NCBI GenBank assembly: GCA_040393065.1
Contig: JBEBUW010000029.1
Location: forward strand, 1-41,879
Source: JACCWM01 sp040393065
Lineage (GTDB): Bacteria; Myxococcota_A; Bradymonadia; Bradymonadales; Bradymonadaceae
DNA: 41,879 nt
Direction: 5' to 3'
The stretch's first letter is position 1; every line of letters begins with the position of its first letter. Below are positions 33,328-41,879 of this stretch, piece by piece. Both the position numbers and the translations under genes were made by a program. The notes under the pieces were generated by a model, which searched no databases, was not told the origin of the DNA, and was given only the letters and a program-made list of their open reading frames with translations.

Positions 33328-34086
33328 ATGAAAAAGTTCCTTGTTGCTCTGGTCGCCATCTCCTTCGCATTCACCGCTGCTGCCTGTGGTGGCGACGATG
33401 AAAAGAAATCCGACAACAACAGCAATAACAACACCCCGACAATCTGCAGCCCCGAAAACCTTGAGGGCACCTGCGACGATGGCCTTGTCTGCTCCGAAGA
33501 CGGCGAGTGTGTTGAGGATTCGCAGGAAGAAGACGAATGCAGCCCTGAAAACCTCGAAGGCACCTGCGAAGGCGACCTGGTCTGCTCCGAAGAAGGCGAG
33601 TGCGTTGAGCCTGACGGAGAAGAAGATCCTGAGTGCACCCAGGAAACCGCCGCTGAAGTTTGCGAAGAAAACCAGATCTGCACCGATGAAGGCAAATGCG
33701 AAGACGAGTACATCGCTCCGCCGCAGTGTACCGAGGAAACCGTTGAGGAAGACTGTCTGGAAGGACAGATCTGTACGGAAGAAGGCCAGTGTAAAGACGC
33801 CGAGCCCGCTCCTGTAGCATGCACCGAGGAAACCGCTGAGGAAGTCTGCCAGGAAGGCGAGTCCTGCGTCGAAGACGTCTGCACGCCGGATGAGAGCACC
33901 GATCCTGTCGAGTGCACCGAGGAAAACGCTGAAGAAGTATGCCAGGAAGGCGAGTCCTGCGTCGAAGGCTACTGCGGTGAGGAGGCTCCCGGCCCCGTAG
34001 CATGCACCGAGGAAGACGCAGCTGAGGTTTGCCAGGAAGGTGAAGTTTGCGTGGAAGGCGAGTGCATCACCGACAGCGGCGAGTAA
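33328..34086 (+). CDS. Acidic lipoprotein with seven four-cysteine repeats
   Basis: Predicted 252 residues. Signal peptide with lipobox TAAAC, an Asn/Asp-rich tether, then seven modules of about 30 residues, each with four cysteines spaced C-x8-C-x5-C-x4/5-C (for example CTEENAEEVCQEGESC). The modules are very Glu/Asp-rich. The regular, even number of cysteines points to disulfide-stabilised mini-domains outside the cytoplasm, and the acidic faces could bind cations. Repeats 5-7 are most alike, so recent internal duplication is likely. A clear ribosome-binding site (AGAGG, six bases upstream) sets the start. The gene ends in a strong shared terminator. No known family is recognised. Confidence 0.85.
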   Translation: MKKFLVALVAISFAFTAAACGGDDEKKSDNNSNNNTPTICSPENLEGTCDDGLVCSEDGECVEDSQEEDECSPENLEGTCEGDLVCSEEGECVEPDGEEDPECTQETAAEVCEENQICTDEGKCEDEYIAPPQCTEETVEEDCLEGQICTEEGQCKDAEPAPVACTEETAEEVCQEGESCVEDVCTPDESTDPVECTEENAEEVCQEGESCVEGYCGEEAPGPVACTEEDAAEVCQEGEVCVEGECITDSGE

Positions 34087-34120
34087 TGCGCAGGCTGTGA
34101 TGTGAAGTAGTAGCGCTGCA

Positions 34121-34153
34121 AAAAAGCGCCGGGAGGATTTCCCGGCGCTTTTT
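34121..34153. terminator. Bidirectional terminator
   Basis: A perfect 14-bp stem: AAAAAGCGCCGGGA (34121-34134) with its complement (34140-34153), 5-base loop, A-run on one side and T-run on the other. It serves the Cys-repeat lipoprotein (plus) and the 52-codon gene (minus). Confidence 0.9.
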
Positions 34154-34162
34154 GCTTTCTTG

Positions 34163-34321
34163 TTATTTCTTACGGATGCTCTGCATCATCGCGCGCGCGA
34201 CTTCCTGCTCTTTTCCGCGTCCGAGGTCTTGCAAAATTCTGGCGAGTGTTTCGGCGTCGAGTGTGGCGACAAGGTGTTGGAGTGAAGCGGTGATTTGATC
34301 GTGTTCGTTACTGCTGCCCAT
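34163..34321 (-). CDS. 52-residue small protein of unknown function
   Basis: A minus-strand frame from ATG at 34321 to TAA at 34163 encodes 52 residues starting MGSSNEHDQITASLQHL and ending SIRKK. GGAG lies six bases before the ATG and the bidirectional terminator starts ten bases after the stop, so it has the full outline of a gene. The product looks like two amphipathic helices (LVATLDAETLARILQDL, then EVARAMMQSI), soluble and without a signal peptide. No family is recognised. The flavoprotein gene at 34399-35718 ends 77 bases upstream on the same strand, so the two could be co-transcribed. Confidence 0.65.
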   Translation of the reverse strand: MGSSNEHDQITASLQHLVATLDAETLARILQDLGRGKEQEVARAMMQSIRKK

Positions 34322-34398
34322 GAAAACTCCTCAACGTCAGGCATGATGCGCATGCTCGCAACCTTCTCTTAACAATCTAAGCGCGCCCGTAACGTCGA

Positions 34399-35718
34399 TT
34401 ATGGCTTTGTAGATGAGAAGTGAAGCGCTTTCACCGCGGCTTTTGCCGCAAGTTCGGCGGTTGCGAACGCCGCCTGAAAATTCAAGCCCCCGATAGGCCC
34501 GCTCAAGTCCAGCAGTTCGCCAAAAACATACAGACCCGGATATTTGCGCACGGCCATCGTTTTGCGGTCGACTTCCGACAAAGCAAGCCCCCCGGCGGTA
34601 ACCTCGGCCTTTTCCCAGCCCAGCGTTCCATGCACCGGCACGCGCAGCCCCTTCAAGGCATCCACCAGGCGGTTACGCGTCGAGCGGTCGATCTGGCTTA
34701 AAGGCGTTCCCTTTTCCCCTCCGCCTTTCTCACCTACGGCCTGCGCAAAAACCGCGTCCATCAACCGCCCCGGCAGCTCCTCGCCGTCCCACACCGTCGC
34801 CAGTACCCGCGACAAGGTCGGGCCGCCCGCCGCGCGTGCACCGGCCGCCAGCTGTTCCCTGAGCACTTCCTCCGAAATATCCGGCAACAGATCGAGCGCC
34901 ACCTGATAGCCCTGCACCTTCCCCAGAAAATGCGCGCGCGCCACCGGCTCCGAAACATCCATCGCGCCGGGCCCCGACAAACCCTGATGCGTAAACAACA
35001 CCGGTCGGCGCCGACGCCGCAAAATCCGCCCGTCCGCATCCAGCACCCGCGCCTCGCAATGCGTCACCGTCAAACCCGACAGCGCATGCACCCACGCCGC
35101 GCTACTTTTCAGCGGCACCAGCGCCGGCACCGGCGCCACAACTTTTAGGCCCAGCGCCCGCAACCAGCCATACCCGTCGCCCGTCGTCCCTGCCCCCGGA
35201 TACGACTGGCCGCCCGCGCACACCAGCAACTTCGCACACCGCAACGCGCCGCCTTCCAACACAACGCGCCAGCCACCTTCCGCCTGCGCCTCCACCCCCA
35301 GAACCTCCGCCCGATACCGGATCTCCACACCCGCCACCACCGCGCGCCTCAGCAACGCATCGCGCACATCCACCGCCCGCTGGCTTTTCGGAAACACCTT
35401 CTCAAGCGCCGGCTCCTCGATCGTCTCCACCCCCATCTCCCGAAACTTTTCTCGCACCGCCAGCGGCGGCAAACCCCGCATCGCCGGCTGTACAAACCGC
35501 TCCGCCTCCCTAAACAACGCAGCCGCCTCATTGGGCCCCAGCGTCGTCGTCAAATTACACCGCGTCCCTCCACTCGCCAGGATCTTCGCCCCCGCCCGCG
35601 CCGTTTTCTCCAACAACACCACTCTGCCGCCCTTCCCCAGCAGCTCCGCCGCACGCGCCGCCGCCCACAACCCGGCCGCACCCGCCCCTACTACGATGAT
35701 TTCTGCATCCAACTTCAT
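34399..35718 (-). CDS. BaiN/HI0933-type FAD-dependent oxidoreductase
   Basis: Predicted 439 residues. FAD-binding VVGAGAAGLWAA near the N-terminus, then the family signatures GGTRCNLT, GGQSYPGAGTTGDGY and, near the C-terminus, GPIGGLNFQAAFATA. Family members are soluble flavoproteins, one of which (BaiN) acts in bile-acid dehydroxylation; most are uncharacterised, so no substrate is assigned. The ATG at 35718 is used; a TTG at 35739 would add seven residues. The codon pattern and GC-richness are higher than the neighbours. Possibly co-transcribed with the 52-residue gene downstream. Confidence 0.88.
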   Translation of the reverse strand: MKLDAEIIVVGAGAAGLWAAARAAELLGKGGRVVLLEKTARAGAKILASGGTRCNLTTTLGPNEAAALFREAERFVQPAMRGLPPLAVREKFREMGVETIEEPALEKVFPKSQRAVDVRDALLRRAVVAGVEIRYRAEVLGVEAQAEGGWRVVLEGGALRCAKLLVCAGGQSYPGAGTTGDGYGWLRALGLKVVAPVPALVPLKSSAAWVHALSGLTVTHCEARVLDADGRILRRRRRPVLFTHQGLSGPGAMDVSEPVARAHFLGKVQGYQVALDLLPDISEEVLREQLAAGARAAGGPTLSRVLATVWDGEELPGRLMDAVFAQAVGEKGGGEKGTPLSQIDRSTRNRLVDALKGLRVPVHGTLGWEKAEVTAGGLALSEVDRKTMAVRKYPGLYVFGELLDLSGPIGGLNFQAAFATAELAAKAAVKALHFSSTKP

Positions 35719-35954
35719 TTCAAAATTCTCTTGTTCCAAGATCCACTTTATGTAGGATCGCGCTCTGCCTATCGCACAGTTTCACCCATTCACGAAAGCC
35801 TACAAACCGCCCGATAACCAAACAGGAGCTGCACCCAAAAACACGGCCACTTTGCCTGCCAATCCCCCACCTCGAGAACGCACGCGGCCTCATCCAACTC
35901 GATGGCCTCCCCTCGAACAGCTCCTGCCCCTGATACCACCCCACCCTCACCCCC

Positions 35955-35999
35955 CATAAAACAAAGTCCGGTTCCTGTCTTTAAGACAGGAACCGGACT
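35955..35999 (-). terminator. Terminator of the CotH gene
   Basis: A perfect 15-bp inverted repeat, AGTCCGGTTCCTGTC (35965-35979) with its complement (35985-35999) and a 5-base loop, 34 bases past the CotH stop. On the minus strand it is followed by TTTGTTTTA. Confidence 0.85.
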
Positions 36000-36033
36000 C
36001 AATTTTCACCCCAGCACATCCAACCTATCTATC

Positions 36034-37836
36034 TCAATGCACCACCACAAACTGCCTGCGACCCGATAACTCAACCGTGGCCTCGACGCGATTGGAGTAC
36101 GGATTCACGCGCGAATCCAACGTCTCAAGCGCACCTTCCCCGTCTACCCTGGCTATGACAAGTTCGCGCTGACGACCAATGGCCTCCAGCTTCGCATACC
36201 AGTTTTCTACAGGCGTGTTTCGATAATAGAGCGACAAATCCCCTTCCACCGACTTGCCGCCAGCGACCTCAATCGTCCAGATTCGATCGACGCCATCCAA
36301 TCCACTTTTCTCCTCTACACGCGCTGATATTTCCGCACGCTCCACATCTGTACTCAGCTCCAGACGCGCAATCGTCCAGCCTTTCGCATCCGTCAAAAAG
36401 ACAACATCCCCCTTTTTTCCATCTTCGATCACGTAATCAGTCTCATAAGCCGCGCCCGAAATACTGTCGATCTGCCGGCCGATGTACTGGTAACGAAGCT
36501 CCACAAAATCCAAGAGACTATCGAGATGCTCCCCCAAAAAACCCGCCTCTCCATGATGCTGCCCCGGATGCAAAACATACGCATATTTGCTGGGAAGACG
36601 CTCCAACGAAGGCTCAATCACTGGTCTGTACCCGGCAATTTTCTCACGGAAATAATCCAGCGAAAACGTCTCTGCCATCAACTCTCTCAGCCGTTCATGT
36701 AGGCGCGCTCGAATCCCTGCCGTTTGCATCGATTTGATCACAAGCGCATTACCCATCGTCTCCACAAAGCTCATATCGTAGTCGAAATAATCATTCGAAC
36801 CGAGAATCCCACCAAAATAATGCGAGCCAAACGTCAGGTTTTTATCCCACGGAATGAACTTCCAGCGCGGATCTGCCGCATCCTTAGATTCGTCGCGGTA
36901 CAACCAGAAATCGATGTCTAACGAATCACGATCATGCGTAAGCACATGAATCGCCAGAAAATCAACAAAGCTCTCCAGATCAAAACGCTCCGCAAACTCA
37001 CTTTCCCAACGCGCACCCGCTGGCGTCGCATGGGACCAACGAATCAATTCCAGCAAGCCCGCCCAGTCCGTTTCCTCCAACTCGCCGCGATAATCAAAAA
37101 CCTCCTGCAACAGCTCAATCCGCTCTTCGTCCGTGCTCAATACCGAATCCATGTTGAAACCAAAAATCGAACGATCCTTGATCTCCGCCAGATGCCGGTT
37201 CGCTTTTGACTGGTCCCGCACAAGCGTAAATTCGCCCTCCTTTCGATGCAAACCCCAGCCGCGAAGCGCCTCCCGATCGATTCGCTCAATGCCAACATAA
37301 AGCCCCTCGTAAATATTATTGATATACAAATCCGCGTAAAACGTCTGCGAAGCCGGTAAACCCAACGCTTCATACATCCCAAAATTCAGCGCTTCCCGCA
37401 TTCCTGACGGATCTGTCCACGACGCATTCAACACAATGCGATTACCCGCACCACGCTTTGCGCTCCGAAAATTAAACTCTGGAAACTCATCAATCTCCGG
37501 CCGCTCCTCCAGACGAATATTAAAACTCTTTTTCGGATAATCTCGCGTCGTACTTCCTCGAAAGCGCAACCCCCGCACATCCAATTCCGGCCCTTCTGGC
37601 GAAAGCTTTACGGTTGCCGGAAGAATCTCATCGGAACGAACATCACGACGATACAACTCCTTCAAATCAGCCGTCGTCATTTCAACATAAAGTGGCACCA
37701 CATCTGGATGCCGACTATGTTGTTCATCAACACCTTCAATGGGTTTATCTATAATTGTTGAAGAAGACTCTCCACCACATGCCCCCAGAGCAACCGCTAA
37801 AGAAACCAATAAAACTCTATCTTTCCAAGTTTTCAT
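36034..37836 (-). CDS. CotH-domain (protein-kinase-like) lipoprotein
   Basis: Predicted 600 residues. Signal peptide with lipobox LGAC (Cys20). The CotH region (about residues 50-430) shows LRFRGSTTRDYPKKSFNIRL, the phosphate-binding start of the family, then WKFIPWDKNLTFG. CotH proteins are atypical kinases of spore coats and of many bacterial surface proteins. In the latter motif the usual pattern is WDxD; here Asn replaces the second Asp, so kinase activity is uncertain. The last 130 residues form a beta-rich domain with a possible immunoglobulin-like fold. ATG at 37836 chosen to start the signal peptide; a GTG at 37842 is an alternative. Monocistronic with its own terminator. Confidence 0.85.
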   Translation of the reverse strand: MKTWKDRVLLVSLAVALGACGGESSSTIIDKPIEGVDEQHSRHPDVVPLYVEMTTADLKELYRRDVRSDEILPATVKLSPEGPELDVRGLRFRGSTTRDYPKKSFNIRLEERPEIDEFPEFNFRSAKRGAGNRIVLNASWTDPSGMREALNFGMYEALGLPASQTFYADLYINNIYEGLYVGIERIDREALRGWGLHRKEGEFTLVRDQSKANRHLAEIKDRSIFGFNMDSVLSTDEERIELLQEVFDYRGELEETDWAGLLELIRWSHATPAGARWESEFAERFDLESFVDFLAIHVLTHDRDSLDIDFWLYRDESKDAADPRWKFIPWDKNLTFGSHYFGGILGSNDYFDYDMSFVETMGNALVIKSMQTAGIRARLHERLRELMAETFSLDYFREKIAGYRPVIEPSLERLPSKYAYVLHPGQHHGEAGFLGEHLDSLLDFVELRYQYIGRQIDSISGAAYETDYVIEDGKKGDVVFLTDAKGWTIARLELSTDVERAEISARVEEKSGLDGVDRIWTIEVAGGKSVEGDLSLYYRNTPVENWYAKLEAIGRQRELVIARVDGEGALETLDSRVNPYSNRVEATVELSGRRQFVVVH

Positions 37837-38610
37837 GCTCACTACTTTCTACCTATTTTAATAAGTTAACATCTATCCCAAAGCCCTAACAATCACCCTC
37901 TAGGCTACACCTGTACCGCCGAAAATCTCACACCAACCAACAAGATCGTTTTACCTACCTGGCCCTCGAAACCGAAACTCGCACGCACTACAGGCCAACC
38001 TACCCCGCCTCACCCGCTTCCACCACACACATCATCCTTTTCGACATGTTTTCCTGCCGAAAAAAGACATCCCCCCCTCCCCAACATCCCGGCCCTCTCA
38101 AACGCACCAGGGGGAGACGGGTCACCCACACCCCGCCAGCACCCGGCGCCCGACCTCCAACGGGTCGCCCGAAGCGATTTCTCTTCACCAGACCTCGTCC
38201 CCCCCCACTCTCCGACATCCCTCACGCCTTACCCGAACCCGTTGGACATCCATCCCAAACACCCCTCACCCCTGTTTGCGACTGACCTCCAGAGGGTAGC
38301 AAACATCGATTTTGCCCGGGGGCACACCGTTCCACCGCCTCAAAAACACGCCGTCCCCTGAAATTACAGGCCCCCCCACGCCTTAATTTTTCAAAAACAC
38401 GCTCTTAGCCCCCGTCCCCCACCCACAAAAAAACCGCGTTCGATGGCTTCACCCCGCCTCCAAACGCCCCGTTTGAGCCCCCGGGCCTCAAATCGTGCCG
38501 TTCTGCATCCACCAAAATCTCAAAATCGACCAACGCGACCCCGTTCTACATCGGTTTTGTTCAGTAGCCCGGGTTTCTAAACAGGGGGAGGGAGGGGGTC
38601 CATCGACTCA
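37837..38610. other. Intergenic region with strong C/G strand skew, 774 bp
   Basis: The plus strand is very C-rich with several runs of seven or eight C and few G runs, especially 38060-38530. Short open frames are Pro/Arg-rich by-products of this composition. The AT-rich part at 37840-37900 must hold the CotH promoter, but no clear -35/-10 pair stands out. No RNA gene or mobile element is recognised. Confidence 0.5.
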
Positions 38611-39663
38611 TCACAAATCACATCGCAACAAAAACGCCTCAAACACCGGCCCGATCACCAACATCCCGTCCCGTGCCAGCGCCGTCGCCGAGGCCGAAAT
38701 CGTTTCGCCCCCGTCCAGATACACCTCCTCCATCGCAAGCCGCCCGTCCGCGCCGTGCACAAACCGCAACACCTGCGACGGCGCGCGCTTTTGCGGGTTG
38801 GCCGCATGCGCCAAAAACTGCAACAACTTCGGATGCGCCCCGACCCACAAACTCCCATCCGGCGCCACGTCGATGTTGTCCAGCCCCGTGCCCGCAAATA
38901 ACGTTTCTTCCAGCGTCAGCGCACCCGTCTTCGCGTCGCGCGCAAAGCTATGCAACACGCGGCCCGTCGTCTCCGTCACATACACGCGCGCGCCATCCAG
39001 GCTCACATTCACGCCGTTCGCAATCCGCGTGCCCCCATAAACCTCCCGAAACCCGCTGCCGTCAAAATAAACCACATTGCCCAGCGGCAGCCGCAAAAAG
39101 TCCTCAAAAACCTTCGCCACCGTACTGCGCCAACCGTGATCATTCGTCACATAAAACTGCTCCGCACTGACCGCCGCCACGTCGTTCGGCGAAATCAACG
39201 CCTCATCCACAATCGTGCGCACATGCGCAAGCTGCCCGTCCGCCGCCACATCAAACACCTCGATGCTGTGCTCCGTCAGCGACGCATGATTCACCACAAA
39301 CAGCCGCTCCTGACCGGTGTTTTCGTCCACCCAGAGGCTTATCCCGTGCGGCTGAAACACAAAATCCAGCTCCGGCGTCACCTGCATCGGCCGCGGATCC
39401 TCCGCCCCCGGCTCCACCAGAAATATCCCCCCCTGCTCCACATTCGGATTCCACCTGTCCGTCGACGACACCAGAATCTCCCGCCCGTTCCCTCGCCAGA
39501 CCAGATCCTCGCCGCCCACAATCCCCTCAATCCGCACACACGCACCCGGCCCGTGCGGCTCCAACCTTCTAAACGTCCCCGCCGCCCACAACGTATTGAG
39601 CACCGCGCCCGCCAGCCCCACCACCACAACCGCCATCAAAACCCAACGCACTCTCTTACTCAT
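38611..39663 (-). CDS. Paraoxonase-like lactonase/arylesterase
   Basis: Predicted 350 residues with an N-terminal hydrophobic anchor (residues 7-30) and a six-bladed beta-propeller of the PON family. Residues equivalent to the catalytic calcium site of PON1 are all present: E52 (GGEDL), N160 (SPND), N216 (ANGV), D262 and N263 (LDNI); D53 and D161 match the structural calcium site; H106 (FQPHGIS) and H126 (VVNHA) match the His dyad. PON enzymes hydrolyse lactones, including quorum-sensing acyl-homoserine lactones, and aryl esters. The anchor suggests a membrane-bound periplasmic enzyme. The start overlaps the end of the Sel1 gene by eight bases, so the two are translationally coupled. Substrate is not known. 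Confidence 0.88.
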   Translation of the reverse strand: MSKRVRWVLMAVVVVGLAGAVLNTLWAAGTFRRLEPHGPGACVRIEGIVGGEDLVWRGNGREILVSSTDRWNPNVEQGGIFLVEPGAEDPRPMQVTPELDFVFQPHGISLWVDENTGQERLFVVNHASLTEHSIEVFDVAADGQLAHVRTIVDEALISPNDVAAVSAEQFYVTNDHGWRSTVAKVFEDFLRLPLGNVVYFDGSGFREVYGGTRIANGVNVSLDGARVYVTETTGRVLHSFARDAKTGALTLEETLFAGTGLDNIDVAPDGSLWVGAHPKLLQFLAHAANPQKRAPSQVLRFVHGADGRLAMEEVYLDGGETISASATALARDGMLVIGPVFEAFLLRCDL

Positions 39664-41641
39664 TCATCGCACCCAACAACTCACAACTCTCCGCATGCTC
39701 CGCCTCACAACCCTTCTCCGCCAGCGCACGCGCACGCTCCAAATCCATCTCAACACCCTTTCCCGCCCTATACAATTTCCCGAGACGAAGACATCCCAAC
39801 CCATCGTTCGCATCACAAGCCTTTTGATAAAGCGCCAGCGCACGATTCAGATCCTTTTCTACGCCTTTACCTTCTTCATACTTCAATCCCAGATTCACGC
39901 AGCCCCGTGAATCGCCAGCAACGCAAGATTTGCGATATAGAGTCACAGCCCGAGCCAAATCCTGCTCTACACCGTCGCCATTTTTGTACATCACCCCAAG
40001 ATTTGTGCAGCCCATCATCGAGCCCCCTTCACACGCCTGCTCATAATACGCCGCCGCTTGAACCAGATCCTTTTCTACGCCACGCCCCTGCCTATACATA
40101 GTTCCAAGATTTAAACAGCTAGTCATCCTCCCGCGATCACAAGCCTGGCGATATAAAACAGCCGCTCGAGCCAGGTCTTGTTCTACATCTTTGCCAATTC
40201 TATAAATTTCTCCAAGATATTCGCACCCTTCCGCAATACCATTCTCACAGGCACGACTAAACAATGTCATCGCTCCAGCAAGCTCTTGGTCCACGCCCTT
40301 CCCTGCCAAATAACTTGTTCCAAGGTTCACGCAGCCTTCCATCATGCCCTTCTCACAGACATCACGGTATAAAGCTACAGCTCGAGCCAGGTCTTGTTCT
40401 ACACCTTCGCCCCGGCTGTACATTACTCCAAGATTCACGCAGCCTTCCATCACGCCCCTCTCACAGATCTTACGAAAGAGTGCAGCAGCTCGAGTCGGGT
40501 CTTGTTTTATGCCATCACCGCTCCAGTACATGCTTCCAAGAAACGCGCAATCGTCCAGCTTCCCGCCCTCACATGATTGAGAAAATAAAGATTCCGCTTG
40601 AGCACGATCTTGTTCTACGCCATTGCCACTCCAATACCGCCCTCCGAGATTAGAACAGCCATCCAGATTCCCCCCCTCACAGGCCTGGCGATACAGAGCC
40701 GCCGCTTTAACCGGATCCTGTTCTACACCGTGGCCATTCGCATACATCCAACCAAAATCTAAACAGCCTCCTGCATCGCCTGCCTTACATGCATGTTGAT
40801 ACAAAGCAGCCGCTATTGTTGGATCTTTCTCTACGCCGTCTCCTCTCCAATACATGCCTCCAAGAAGAGTGCAGGCAGACATTATACCGCCGTTACATGC
40901 CTGGCGATAAAGTGCCACCGCTTGAACCTGATCCTCTTCCACACCACTGCCGCTTGCGTGCATCGCTCCAAGATTTATACAGGCATCAAGATCCCCACCC
41001 TCGCAGGCCTGGCGATACAAGGCCGCCGCTCGAACCAGATCTTGTTCTACACCTTCACCCCGTTCGTACTTCTGTCCAAGATTCCCACAGCCTACCGACA
41101 CACCGGCCTCACAGGTCTGACGATAAAGCGCCGCTGCCCGAACCTGATCTTGCTCTACACCGTCGCCCCGTGCATACCGCACGCCGAGATTCACGCAGCC
41201 ATTCATATTTCTGCCGTTGCAGGAATGGCGATAAGCAACAGCCGCGCGCTCCGGGTCTCTGTCCCCACCTTCGCCATGTGCGTACATCCACCCCAGCCGA
41301 AAACACCCGTCCGCATCACCAAACTCACACGCCCTCTCAAAATACGGCCGCGCCCTGTCCTGATCCTCCGCCTGCTCCCACCCCCAGTAATAAAAATTTC
41401 CATACAGGTAACACGCCTGCCCATCCCCGGCATCGCACCCCTTCTTCAGCAACGGCTTCGCACGCGTCAGATTCTGTTCCCCACCATCGTGCGCATGCAC
41501 AAACCGTTCTCCCAGCGCACCACAAGCCCGCCCATCCTGATTATCGCACCGCTCCGCCAGCGTACTCCGCGACGTCGCGCACCCACTCACCATCCACAAA
41601 AGCGCCGCCACAACCATCCACCCAGACCATCCACGCATCAC
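39656..41641 (-). CDS. Sel1-repeat lipoprotein with about 18 repeats
   Basis: Predicted 661 residues. Signal peptide with lipobox VSGC, then about eighteen consecutive 36-residue Sel1-like (TPR-class) repeats filling the rest of the protein. Most repeats contain two cysteines in the positions of Helicobacter Hcp proteins (for example ACEGG...GCxNLG), so each repeat is probably closed by a disulfide. GVEQD ends most repeats. It forms a solenoid for protein-protein contact on the outer membrane or in the periplasm. GAGGG five bases upstream supports the start at 41641 (ATG at 41638 also possible). First gene of a two-gene operon with the paraoxonase-like enzyme, which it may help to localise; that link is inference. 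Confidence 0.9.
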   Translation of the reverse strand: MMRGWSGWMVVAALLWMVSGCATSRSTLAERCDNQDGRACGALGERFVHAHDGGEQNLTRAKPLLKKGCDAGDGQACYLYGNFYYWGWEQAEDQDRARPYFERACEFGDADGCFRLGWMYAHGEGGDRDPERAAVAYRHSCNGRNMNGCVNLGVRYARGDGVEQDQVRAAALYRQTCEAGVSVGCGNLGQKYERGEGVEQDLVRAAALYRQACEGGDLDACINLGAMHASGSGVEEDQVQAVALYRQACNGGIMSACTLLGGMYWRGDGVEKDPTIAAALYQHACKAGDAGGCLDFGWMYANGHGVEQDPVKAAALYRQACEGGNLDGCSNLGGRYWSGNGVEQDRAQAESLFSQSCEGGKLDDCAFLGSMYWSGDGIKQDPTRAAALFRKICERGVMEGCVNLGVMYSRGEGVEQDLARAVALYRDVCEKGMMEGCVNLGTSYLAGKGVDQELAGAMTLFSRACENGIAEGCEYLGEIYRIGKDVEQDLARAAVLYRQACDRGRMTSCLNLGTMYRQGRGVEKDLVQAAAYYEQACEGGSMMGCTNLGVMYKNGDGVEQDLARAVTLYRKSCVAGDSRGCVNLGLKYEEGKGVEKDLNRALALYQKACDANDGLGCLRLGKLYRAGKGVEMDLERARALAEKGCEAEHAESCELLGAMNE

Positions 41642-41879
41642 ACAACCCTCGTTTTGTAGTTTTTCCAGCAGTCAATTATCTGCGGATGTACACCAAAACG
41701 CCCCCCAGGTCTGCATCGAAATCGCCCCGGGTTTCCCCATAAGAACGCTTCAACGTTCAACACATTTCAGCCAGACGCGGCAAACCACCCAACGCCCGGG
41801 GCGCAAACACCGCAAACCACCAACCACCCGCGGAGCCGGACGAAGTCCGTGCGTAGCGCAGCGTATTCCTAGCCCCCGG
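41642..41879. other. Upstream region of the Sel1 gene to the window edge
   Basis: 238 bp with no gene seen. It must contain the promoter of the Sel1-paraoxonase operon; no consensus pair is convincing. The last 40 bases are rich in short GC dyads (CCGGACGAAGTCCG). Confidence 0.4.

Noticed and set aside
35790..36002. 70-codon minus-strand frame after the CotH gene
   Set aside because: It begins inside the CotH terminator hairpin with a TTG and no ribosome-binding site.
38046..38285. 79-codon Pro/Arg-rich plus-strand frame
   Set aside because: Its composition follows from the C-rich skew; there is no ribosome-binding site or domain.

Overview
The window looks like chromosomal DNA of a moderately GC-rich Gram-negative bacterium of the deltaproteobacterial / Myxococcota–Bradymonadota type. 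This is inferred from style, not from a marker search: many lipobox-bearing surface lipoproteins (glycine-rich, cysteine-repeat, CotH, Sel1), a family-4 uracil-DNA glycosylase with a long Pro/Arg-rich front end, large PAS-rich hybrid kinases and a sigma-54-like promoter. No tRNA, rRNA or CRISPR array was recognised.

Layout. 0.2-1.6 kb: exported Gly-rich membrane protein (minus). 1.8-5.7 kb (plus): uracil-DNA glycosylase, the lysine-fermentation enzyme L-erythro-3,5-diaminohexanoate dehydrogenase, and clpX without clpP. 5.8-9.7 kb (minus): two paralogous glycine-rich lipoproteins sharing a 70-bp identical 3' flank that includes the terminator. 10.0-12.8 kb: hybrid histidine kinase. 13.0-17.9 kb (plus): a compact cluster of a nucleotidyltransferase fused to a 2-deoxy-scyllo-inosose-synthase-like cyclase, an SDR, a PfkB kinase and, after a tandem repeat, a LuxC-like acyl reductase. 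The first three fit a route from a sugar phosphate to a nucleotide-activated cyclitol. 18.0-20.0 kb (minus): an AT-richer island with a Hint/toxin C-terminus and a putative immunity gene, bracketed by a 121-bp direct repeat of Hint coding sequence and, outside that, by two different ~42-bp repeat arrays.

20.1-23.6 kb (minus): phnD-phnC-phnE-phnE type ABC importer. 23.7-25.4 kb: TPR-like plus S1 RNA-binding protein. 25.6-29.7 kb: an ILVBL/HACL-like thiamine-diphosphate enzyme, a Gfo/Idh/MocA oxidoreductase whose promoter lies inside an 11-bp perfect inverted repeat, and a diacylglycerol-kinase-type lipid kinase. 29.8-32.4 kb: miaB and metK (SAM user and SAM maker). 32.7-34.1 kb: two Cys-rich lipoproteins, the second behind a sigma-54-like promoter. 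34.2-35.7 kb (minus): a 52-codon gene and a BaiN/HI0933-type flavoprotein. 36.0-37.8 kb (minus): CotH-domain lipoprotein. 38.6-41.6 kb (minus): an 18-repeat Sel1 lipoprotein translationally overlapping a paraoxonase-like lactonase with all key metal-binding and His-dyad residues.

Most interesting: the fused cyclitol-activation cluster, the toxin cassette framed by repeat arrays, the glycosylase with the motif-2 His changed to Asn, and the repeat-bracketed promoter at 27.4 kb.
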